Source of the DNA: Chamaecyparis obtusa
Taxonomy: Eukaryota; Streptophyta; Pinopsida; Cupressales; Cupressaceae
Assembly: GCA_027943335.1 (NCBI GenBank)
Contig: BSBK01001113.1
Coordinates: 422,501-486,500 of the forward strand
DNA length: 64,000 nt
Direction of reading: 5' to 3'
Shown: piece by piece, positions 55,737 to 64,000 of the stretch
Numbering within the stretch: position 1 is the stretch's first letter
Layout: every line of letters begins with the position of its first letter
Made by a program: the position numbers and the translations under genes
Notes under the pieces: generated by a model
What the model saw: only the letters and a program-made list of their open reading frames with translations
What the model was told of the DNA's origin: nothing
Databases searched by the model: none

Positions 55737-56666
55737 AAAAAACTCAATCATGATATATTTTGAAGATTTGAAGCCTAGAGAAGAAATGATACATCATGTG
55801 GGAGGGATGATAGTTTGAAATGGAGCTATGAGGACTTTGATGTAAAAACTATCATATGATAAATATGTTTACATATATATTTTCTTTATAATACATATAG
55901 CTAACGTATAATTATTAAACTAATGCAATTAATATATATGATCTTTTATGTATTAAATATTAAGCAAGTAAAAATAACTCTTAATTAAAATTAAAATAAC
56001 ACAAAGGTCTACCCTTTTTTCTTTCTCTATCTATCTATACATTACTAAAATTCAAATATGTAAATAATGCTAAAACATATTCTATATAAATATATAAGAA
56101 AACAACTTTCAATTAAGAAAAATAAACCAAATTTATCACTTGAAAAAATTCTAAAGAAAAATATAAAAAATCTTAAATAAATAAGACAATGTTTTAAGAA
56201 ATATATATATTTATCCATTGTGCTCTCTCCCTCTCCCTCTATCCATCTCTAGTATGGTTATATATGAGAGTAATATTAGCATATCTATCTTTTTAAAAAC
56301 AATATGTCAAAAACACCCAATGGTGTATTCTTGATGTGCCTTTTTTTAATTGGATTTATGTATTAAGTTAAACAAACACCTTGAGAACAAAAAAACTCAA
56401 TCAAAATTTATTTTTGAAGATTTGAAGTAGAGAGAAAAAATGATACATCATATGAAAGGGATGATAGTCTACAATAGAGTTGTGAGGGATTTCTTGCAAG
56501 CATGAGTAGTTATGCAATATTTTTTCACCTATGTTGAACTGTTATTGTGGCTTTAGGATTTTTTTGGTCTATGTAAGTTGTAGAAGGAATTTTATCTAAT
56601 TTAAATTTTGTCTCCAGTCATAAGACAAGGATGTTGGGTGTGATGTTTAATTTTGTAATTTTTCCC

Positions 56667-57000
56667 TGTTGGAAAAATGCTCAACGCTCCCCTCGGGATT
56701 TGTGATATGGCTTAACCGCCTCATGTGTCTTCTATAAGTCTAGTGGTTGTATCGAGCATTAATAGGTTGATCTTTTGGTGCAACGACACCACTACTTATA
56801 ACAAGTGGTATCAGAGCTTCGTCATAGGTTTGAATCCCCTCAGGTAACACTGAGGGGAAGATTGTTGGAAAAATGGTCAGCACTCCCTTCAAAATTTGTG
56901 CCATGGCTTAACCACCTCATGTGTCTTCTATAAGTATAGTGGTTGTATCGAGCATTAACAGGTCAATCTTTTTATACAACGGTAACCACTACTTGTAACA
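56667..57000 (+). mobile_element. TRIM element (terminal-repeat retrotransposon in miniature)
   Basis: Two short LTRs, 56667-56803 (137 bp) and 56863-57000 (138 bp), both TGTTGGAAAAATG...AACA, enclose only 59 bp. The inner part starts with the PBS tggtatcagagc two bases after the LTR and ends with the purine tract ctgaggggaagat. It also holds ggtttgaatcccc, a near match to the tRNA B box. Flanks tttccc (56661-56666) and tttcct (57001-57006) agree at five of six bases. There is no coding capacity; mobility would depend on other LTR elements using the same tRNA-Met primer. Confidence 0.92.
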
Positions 57001-57885
57001 TTTCCTAGTGATTAATCCAAAGACTATAGAAAAAGATCTCTTGTATCTAGAAAACATGCTTTGATATGAAAAATTATTTATATCTCCTCTTTTTTAGAAT
57101 TCTAGGCTAGAAGGAAAGGGAATCCAAAAGGAGATGTGAAAATAATTTTTGTTCCAAATGGTTACTTCTTCATGGGTTTTTCCTCAATAAAAAAGTTACA
57201 ATTCAATTTTTGAATTTAGGCCCTATTTTCATAGTCACGGAAATTTATTTATCAAACCCCGACATGTAGGGTTTGATATTATGGATGAGATGTCATATAA
57301 GACCCTAGTTTCAATTTTCATTTTAACAGAGTTTTGGAGACAAGATATTTGTAATCCATAGAAACTATTATTGGAAAAATATCTTGATCCTTTTTACCAT
57401 ACTTTGACTAGAAAAAAATATAACTTTTCTTACTTATGTGTGGAAATTAACTTGAACAATTCCCTTCTCATGTTTTTGGAAATTAAGGTTCAAGTGTGAT
57501 AAATTAGATCCAAAAATATTTTATGAAGTTATATTTTTTTTTGGCTCATCATGAGTATGAACACTTATAAAGAAATTTTTCAAAATTTGGACCTAAAATT
57601 ACTCAAACATATCCTAAGGTAAAGGTAGCCAATTCAAAGGTAAAAGGGAAGACCCACATCGAAGTTGATGAGCTAGATAGAAAAGGTCCAATTCATCATA
57701 ATGAAATATCTCTCAAATAAAAATTATTTGAATTACTAGTACAAATATGTTTCTAAAGGAATTTATAGCAACAAATCTAATATTCTAGAAAAATGTGAGG
57801 ATATAAATACTATAACATGATATCAATATAGCTAACTAGGATATGCATGAACCAAGATCAAATAACACTTTAAAGAATTATGAGT
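57001..57885. other. AT-rich spacer
   Basis: No gene or element ends recognised. A weak copia/gypsy-like phrase could not be placed. Confidence 0.4.
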
Positions 57886-58737
57886 TTATTCTAGGAGCAT
57901 CTTGGGATAGTTGGCAATCATGTGTCACCAAAATTATATTTATGTTTGGTTTCTAGTTTCAGTAGGTACTCAATGGATGAGTTCGGTGTTTGGTTGCTTC
58001 TTGGTGGTGTTCTTCACCAAATGGGTCTCGGTGTCCTGTCATCAAATGATGTTGGTTTCTTAGTGTTCTAGTTCACCAACTAGTTTATTTGATTTGTTTG
58101 GGCTTGACTGACTAGTGCATTTAATTTGGGTAAGTTCCTCATGATGTGGATTGGTCATTAGGTGTGTGAGGACCTATATCTGGATTGATGCTTTCTTCTA
58201 TGAGGATTTAATGCTTGTTGCAAGATGACTGGTGGATAACACATTTCATCAGTTTGTTCCATGAAGCCGATTGATGTTTTGTATTTAAATTTTGTTGTAA
58301 AATGGACTTGTGGTAGAGTAGTATATAAGGAGGGTAGTTATTTAGGAGAGAGAGGGGGAAGTAGTAGAGATAGATATGTGAATGTTTAGCAGAGCTAGTA
58401 GCTATTGTGAGATTATGAGACAAGGAGATTGCTTGGTGGCTTGCGAGCACAAGTTTAGATCTACCTCGGTATTTCTACCAGTTCCTGTGGTTGTACAGAT
58501 TTGGGCTAGATATAGGTGATTGTTGGATCCTGTGAGATCTTTGTTGTATTTATTGATGTAAGTAGTCATAACTGAGAAGGCCTTACAACTCATCATGTTG
58601 CATGTAATGCTTGGTAAATGATGAATGACAGTTGATTTCTATTTATATCTTGTTGTTTCTATTTATTTCTGTTGTGTTCGTGTTGGCTATAAGGTTTGGA
58701 CTATATATTATTGCCTCCTCCATCCTTGACTGCATTA
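57886..58737 (+). repeat. 5' LTR of Ty3/gypsy element
   Basis: Start assigned by alignment to the 3' LTR (tgatgtaggagcatcttgg at 60683; here attctaggagcatcttgg). It ends ctgcatta before the PBS, against TGCATCA in the relative. TATATAAGG at 58322-58330 is the likely TATA box. Confidence 0.8.
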
Positions 58738-58942
58738 GGTGGTATCAGAGAAAAGGTTGATCTAGTTAGGGAAGTTGATTTGGTTGATCCAAGTTACAGA
58801 TCTATGAACCTGGACTTGGGAAACCATTTCTAATTGTTCATGCAAGGTAGAAGGTTGTGATCTAACTTGTAGATAGTTTAGAGGTTGTCACAAGGTGGGT
58901 AGGTTGGGGTCTACTGCAAAGGGTTTTTGAAGATCTTGGGAG

Positions 58943-59900
58943 ATGGTTCTGAGAAGATTGGACCCTAGGGTGATTGCAGATCTCTGTGATGCAGTGGAGA
59001 TGAAGATAGAAGAAAATATTATATTGAATTTCATATCTGAGCTGGTGATAATGAAGAATGAGATGGTTTTTGAGATCATGAGAGCTACAGCTAGTATACC
59101 GAGGAACCTTGGAACTAAGGATGGTTATGAAGAAGTTGTTGAAGATTTGGAGGCTACTGGATCGAGTGGAGAAGATAGAATTGATCGGTTAGAAAGATCT
59201 ATAGCTCGGTTGAGTACAAGTCACTGAATGAAGGTTTCTAATTTCTCAGGTACATTGAAAACTAAGGACCTGATTGATTGGATCAGTGAGTTAGAAGACT
59301 AATTTGAGCTAGAAGACATTGGAGATCTTCTTAGAGTGAGGTTAGCATAGACCATATTGAAGGGAAATGATTCTTTGTGGTGGAAATAACTACAAAGAGT
59401 TAGAGAAGAAGAAGGTGAGATAAAAATCACTCGGTGAAGGTTGATGGTGGAAAAATTGAACGCTAAGTTTATTCATATCAACTACGAGCTTGAGTTATTC
59501 AAGAAATTGCAGAACTAAAGAAAAAGGAGATGACTGTGAAATACTATACTGAGGAGTTATACAAGTTGACTATTCGGTCTAGACATAGATAAATTTCTAA
59601 ATGAAAGGTGGCTATGTATGTTAATGGTTTGAGATTCAATATCCAGGATAAGATTGGTATGTTGAAGATTATTTTAGTAGAGGATTCTTACCATTATGCC
59701 CTGAAGGTAGAAGATAAGATGAAGAGAAGACATCATGCTAACTCTCGAGGGAAGGAGAAGAAAGAGCAGTCGGTAAGGGACAAACCGATAGTTGAGGATG
59801 AATCAAAACCTATTGAACTGATGAGAAGAACATGTAGATTTTGATTCAAAGGTACTTGTTATAACTGTGGAGAAGAAGGAAATAGGCCTTTTGAGTGTAC
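58943..59900 (+). pseudogene. Gypsy gag with CCHC-like knuckle, broken
   Basis: Opens MVLRRLDPRVIADLCDAVEM and continues to RIDRLERSIARLSTSH-stop. The capsid part follows in the same frame: VSNFSGTLKTKDLIDWISEL, ILKGNDSLWWK, with several stops. Further on, NERWLCM-like and the open stretch 59608-59844 (VNGLRFNIQDKIGMLKIILV) belong to the retrotransposon gag fold. The knuckle CYNCGEEGNRPFEC has Asn for His, the same loss as in the copia element at 34830, reached independently. Confidence 0.8.
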
Positions 59901-60039
59901 ACATGCAGATAAGAAGCTCGGTAGTAATAGGAATGCTGTGGTGAACGAGGAAATACCAAATGCGCCCAAGAAGGAAGAGAACTCATTGGTTCAGAGAACA
60001 TTTCTTGGTAATAAGGTGATGAAGGAACCTTCTTAAAGA

Positions 60040-60262
60040 AGGAATTTGTTCAGAACTCGATGCAAGTCTCTCAGTAAGATTTGTAATGTGATTGTGGATG
60101 GTGGTAGTACTGATAACCTTGTTGCTAAGGAGATGGTTCAAAGACTTGGTTTGAAGAGAGTGAGACATCCTTGTCCTTGTAAGATTAGTTGGGTACAAGA
60201 TGAACATGCCTTGGAGGTGAGGGAAAAGTGTTATGTTGATTTTTGGGGAATATGCAAATAAA
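60040..60262 (+). pseudogene. Gypsy aspartic protease remnant
   Basis: RTRCKSLSKICNVIVDGGST then DNLVAKEMVQRLGL matches the Ty3/gypsy protease core (D-[SG]-G-[ST], then A...L). The catalytic Asp is kept in VDGGST. A stop ends the frame at about 60260 and the RT does not follow. From here to 60682 only degenerate text remains. Confidence 0.75.
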
Positions 60263-60895
60263 GTGTTATGTGATATTATGGACATGAGTTCTTGTCACAT
60301 ATTGCTTTGTAGACCTTGGTAGTATGATTTTAGGGATGTAAATGATTATTTCAAGAATGTATTCACTATTGAGAAGCGTGGCAAATTTTTTTCCCTGATT
60401 CCTTTGTAGGATAAAAATTTTGGTGGACTGAACCTCAGCTTCAGTAGAAGGACTGAGTTGAATGATTCTAAAAGGGTTAGAGATCAGCAAGGAGAATATA
60501 CCAATAGCATACCAATGAAGGATTTGAGAAGGAAAAGAAAACAAAATTTGATTCAAAGAAAGATTGTGTCAGTTGAGGAATTGAAAGACATGTATATCAG
60601 GAATTAGTTTGGGATCTATGTGTTGAATCCTGAAAGATGTTCATTGAGATACATAGAACATCTATTTTGTACCTCAGGTGTCTGATGTAGGAGCATCTTG
60701 GGGTAGTTGGAAATCTTGTGTCACCAAAAATATATTTGTGTTTGGTTTCTGGTTTTAGTAGTTACTCGGTGGATACGATTTGTGGTCAGTTGCTGCTCAA
60801 TGGTGTTCTTCATCAAATGGGTCTTAGTGTCCTATCACCAAATGGTGTTGGTTGCTCAATGTTCTAGTTCACCGACTAGTTTATTTTATTTGTTT

Positions 60896-63488
60896 AGGTT
60901 AGGTTAGTTTAGGTTAGGTTAGTTTCCCTATTTTCTATTTCTTGGTTAGTTTCCTTGTTTTCCAACAAGTGCCCATGCACAGTTCTATCCCTTTGGTTCC
61001 AAGTCTATCTCTTTGTGAAGGTTTCTTATGCTCAAATGTTGACTCCATGCCCAATGAATTGTTGAGGCCACTAGTTTTCAATGTCTAGCAGGCTGACATC
61101 CAGTAGAAATTGCCAAAATGTTACCCAAGTTTTCCTATTCTATACAAATTTGGCTATATCCTATTCCCCTGGTTTGCAGTTTAAATTTGAAATAGTCATT
61201 TTGGCCAAAAGCCCTATAATTCTTGGTCCTGTTCTAATCTGTCGATTACCTTTTTGGCCACTTAGCCACTCAAAATGCATGTGCTTTATTAAAGATGACC
61301 ACCTTCATGTGTTAGCCACTAGGTTGTCGAGCGGGTCCCTTTTTAATACTCCCTGCAAAGCCTAAGTTTCCCGACAAATATTTCTAAAGTGCCTTCCCCT
61401 TAACTTGTGGTTATCACATGATCTCATGACTCTGGGTTGTCAGACTTTCTGACATACGATCATGCAATAGGGTGACACCTATCGACGGGCCCAGCTTTTA
61501 AAAGTCCTAAGCAGTGTTTTACTTCCTGATTAAGAAGGTTAATCTATTTAATCGGTCAGTTGTCATATGTTCACAAGGCTTAATCTTGTGCCTTGTGATC
61601 ATGTGATGACCGTTGATCTTCCTCCCAACTCAGTGCTTCCTGATGGTGGGTTCGTTGTCATTTTTTCCAAGGTGTTCACTTTTCATTGGTTGCGAGTTTG
61701 TGATATGGAAGCCTGTCAGAGCGGGGCCCGATGATCTATCGTTCCTTAAGATCCTACGGTGGTCGCATGGATTTTTCCCAGCCCTTGCGATCATGCAACA
61801 ACCATCAATCTTGCTTTATTGCCAGGCCTCTGAAGGTTGGTCCTCTTTTGTGACATGTTGAATTCTTATTGGTTGTTGGCCAGAATAGTTGACATGTGTC
61901 AGTGGGGCCGAGTATCTTGAGTGAGGTGGCAGGGAAGTAGGATCTATGGTGGTCATGTGATTGCAAGGAATTTCCTGAGCTCATGCGACCATGTGACCGC
62001 TGTCCGATGCAAAGTCTAGATTCTTTTAATTTCTGAGGTGTCGATCGATTATGACGTGCTCATTTTCTATTGGTTCCTGATTGACAATGTGGAGTTTGAC
62101 CTTTCAAAAGGCTAGCGACTGTTTCAAAGGTATTTTGAGCCGCTTGATTTGCTGGTAATGGATTGAGATCGACGGTTGTGTTTTAATTTTAGATCTGCTA
62201 GCTATTAGCATTTAAATTCAAAACTCCTATGAAGGTTTTTCTCTTTTTGGCCATGCACGATGTTGGTTAGCTTAGAAATTAAATTCTCAGGATGGTTATG
62301 GTTGAGAGGGTGATAGAAGTGACTGTTGGCTGGCATTGCAGGGTATTGTGCTGCATTTTCACCCCAGGAGATGCTAGAAAGAGTTAGCGCCAGCTTTTAA
62401 ATGGTACTGTTCCCAGGGAAGTATGATCAGATTTATAACATTCATGGCGGGCCTATTGCAGGAAGATTGGTGAACTGAGGTTGCTTGTCTGCAGGTTGAT
62501 TTCAGTATAGGGATGGGCATGCAAAGATGAATATCTAATCAGCCAAGATATTTTTAGAGATACATTTATGATCAGACTTGATTGATTTAGGGTTTGTTAT
62601 TCTGTTGTAAATCTGTAACCCTAGTTAGGTTTTGCTCCCGCTTGTTTAGAGGAGATGTATATATTGTATTTTTTGGAGCTTTTGAGCTTAGAGTTGGACA
62701 ATTGTAAAAGAATTTTACTTTTCTTAAGGGTCATCTATGGTATCATTTCTACCCTCTATCTTATATAGTTGTAAATCTTTCATTGATTATTCAAACATTG
62801 CAGAGGTATTTTGTGACAATCCTTCATGTCCCTATGCTTCCTTGTCTAAATCATCTCTTAATGAATTGAAGTGTATGCATGTTTTCAATGACAATTTAGG
62901 GTTCCTGATCCCTCTTACTTCCTTTAATTGTGTGTGTTATTGTGTTTGATCTGATTTAGATGTTTTTGTGGGTATGCTTCATCCCCCCAACAGTCTTGTC
63001 TCAATCCTACACTGAGTTGTAGAAGTGAATGTCTGCTTGTAGGTCATAGGTTGTGTCTTATGTTTAGGCCCTCCTATGAAACACTTATGCAAGCCTATTT
63101 AGTAAGTTGTGACCTACTAGACTTAATCCTTTCATTGATTCTATCCCTCTATACTGCAATTCATACCCTAACTTTGGTGTATCACCTAGTAGGTAGTTTT
63201 CTTTCAGTCATTTCCCTTTCAAGTACTCCTTCTATCCCTTTCCCAAAAAAGTTTTACTTTTCATGTCTAGAAGCAAATTAAGGTGATTATCCAAGAGGAA
63301 CCAGCCTAGAACTTGGAGGTCTCATCTCAGTTAGCATAGGTCCCACAACCTGGAGATGATTCCCATGTTATGCTAAGTTATCAAGACCAAGAGAGCTTGA
63401 AATAAAGGTGCAAACTTAGTTTATAATAGTACTATATTAATAATATATTATATTGGTTCATTTACTTATTATATTTTATCATTTAATC
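60896..63488. other. Repeat-derived stretch, possible large LTR
   Basis: Begins with a 15-bp direct repeat (aggttaggttagttt) at the break in the gypsy LTR. Between 61415 and 61995 the phrase atgatctcatgac, gatcatgca and related gatcatg(c/t)g words recur, recalling the hairpin LTR at 33104. About 62640-62720 shows gatgtatatattgtattttt (TATA-like) and at 62737 tatggtatcattt resembles a PBS, so 60.9-62.7 kb may be an LTR of an element running right. No second LTR is in the window; ORFs here carry no motif. Confidence 0.35.
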
Positions 63489-63893
63489 CTAGTATAGATG
63501 GGGGTCATCACATATCCTTCTCTGTCTCCACTGGAATCTCCACATGAATATCCATATGTGCCAAGTCTCAATACTACCTTCTTGGGGAATCTCAAGGGAA
63601 ACAGGGGTGGACTCCTGCAGATGTTTTATATTTTTCATTTGATTCAATTTCCTTTTTCTCCTCGAGTGAAGGGACCCACCTGGGTCACTCTTGTTTTAAA
63701 ATTTTACAATCGAGACCTTAACTTTCCCTTTAGGCTTCTTAGAGGAACTGGGGTCAAGAGAATCAGGAACAAAATCATCAAAGTGAGTATATTTTGACCC
63801 ATCATCTTCAGAAATAACAATCCTTTTATGGGTAGAGGCAGTAGGTTTCTTTCTAGTGTTCAAATGGAAGATTTTGTAGAAAATAATGTTTTT
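63489..63893 (-). pseudogene. Unassigned coding remnant, retroelement-like
   Basis: On the minus strand from about 63893 an open frame without early ATG reads IFHLNTRKKPTASTHKRIVI, SEDDGSKYTHFDDFVPDSLD and PSSSKKPKGKVKVSIVKF. It reaches a TAA and continues NKSDPGGSLHSRRKRKLNQM to a stop at 63489-63491. The basic and Ser/Pro-rich composition resembles linker text in plant retroelement polyproteins, but no diagnostic domain is present. A frameshifted continuation upstream (RLVGFRHPVKPILLNQ) suggests that more lies beyond the window edge. Confidence 0.3.
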
Positions 63894-64000
63894 GATTAAG
63901 TAAAATAGGTTTTACAGGGTGCCTGAAACCCACAAGTCTAAAATAGAAACAATCAAGAAGCTAACCAGAGAAAGGCCAGGGATGGAAAACAATAGCAAGG

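Larger units (their letters stand above)
55236..56490 (+). repeat. Diverged tandem duplication, 2 units of about 620 bp
   Basis: Unit 1 (about 55236-55850) and unit 2 (about 55855-56490) share in order: tttaaatatattttccttat, taagtaagtaaaaataa, aaaggtctacc, a tctctatctgtttatacatt block, ttagcatatctattttttt, caaaaacac, tgtattaagt and gatacatcat. Divergence and indels are substantial, so it is old. No coding capacity. Confidence 0.8.
57886..60895 (+). mobile_element. Truncated Ty3/gypsy element
   Basis: The 5' LTR (about 57886-58737) is followed by the PBS tggtatcagag at about 58740, gag, a CCHC knuckle, a protease, and then a 3' LTR starting TGATGTAGGAGCATC at 60683. Similarity of the 3' LTR to the 5' LTR stops at about 60895, so only its first quarter remains. 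RT and integrase are missing. The LTR shares blocks with the 899-bp LTRs at 15806 (gagcatc, ggagattgcttggtgg, gagcacaagtttagatct), and the gag starts alike, so the two elements are relatives. Confidence 0.85.

Noticed and set aside
56667..57000. Cassandra-type TRIM (LTR carrying 5S rRNA promoter)
   Set aside because: The short LTRs show no 5S-like A, IE and C boxes by eye.

Overview
This is a stretch of plant nuclear DNA, probably from a large, repeat-rich genome. Single-exon fragments of plant-type genes (D-type cyclin, cytosolic HSP101, an oil-body-type class 3 lipase, a receptor-like kinase, Exo70) sit in long AT-rich non-coding DNA packed with Ty1/copia, Ty3/gypsy, LINE, TRIM and MITE copies. 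The sparse, broken genes would fit a gymnosperm such as a conifer, but nothing here proves the lineage. There is no operon structure, CRISPR array or rRNA gene, and I found no convincing tRNA gene.

Layout. 0-9.3 kb: one copy of an unnamed dispersed repeat (called R1 here), a cyclin D first exon, a PARP C-terminal pseudogene with working splice phases but one frameshift, two unassigned minus-strand ORFs and a short LINE tail. 9.9-12.4 kb: a 5'-truncated LINE with a broken RNase H domain. 13.7-15.5 kb: two copia fragments in opposite orientation. 15.8-18.7 kb: a complete but non-autonomous LTR element with matching 5-bp target duplications. 19.6-20.2 kb: the HSP101 terminal exon. 24-30.6 kb: two more R1 copies, a broken DCD-domain gene, an Exo70 fragment between inverted repeats, and tandem repeats. 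31.6-32.8 kb: a lipase exon and an acidic unassigned exon.

33.1-39.8 kb holds a full-length copia element with near-identical LTRs, TSD agagg, and a roughly 1-kb TIR DNA transposon nested in its integrase region. It is followed by an R1 copy, a Tourist-like MITE (42.0-42.4 kb) and a near full-length L1-type LINE (42.9-47.5 kb). From 48.5 to 55.0 kb lies a G-type lectin receptor-like kinase pseudogene. It is split by a second copia element whose 5-bp TSD (gtata) permits exact reconstruction of the insertion site; a separate insert lies further downstream in the gene. From 55.2 kb there is a diverged tandem duplication, a 334-bp TRIM element, a truncated Ty3/gypsy element related to the 15.8-kb element, and a repeat-derived tail.

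I see no multi-gene biological system. Most of the window is a graveyard of layered insertions whose order can partly be reconstructed. The strongest leads are the nested TIR transposon, the TRIM, the R1 family, twin hairpins in the copia LTR, and a possible gene-capturing TIR element around the Exo70 fragment.
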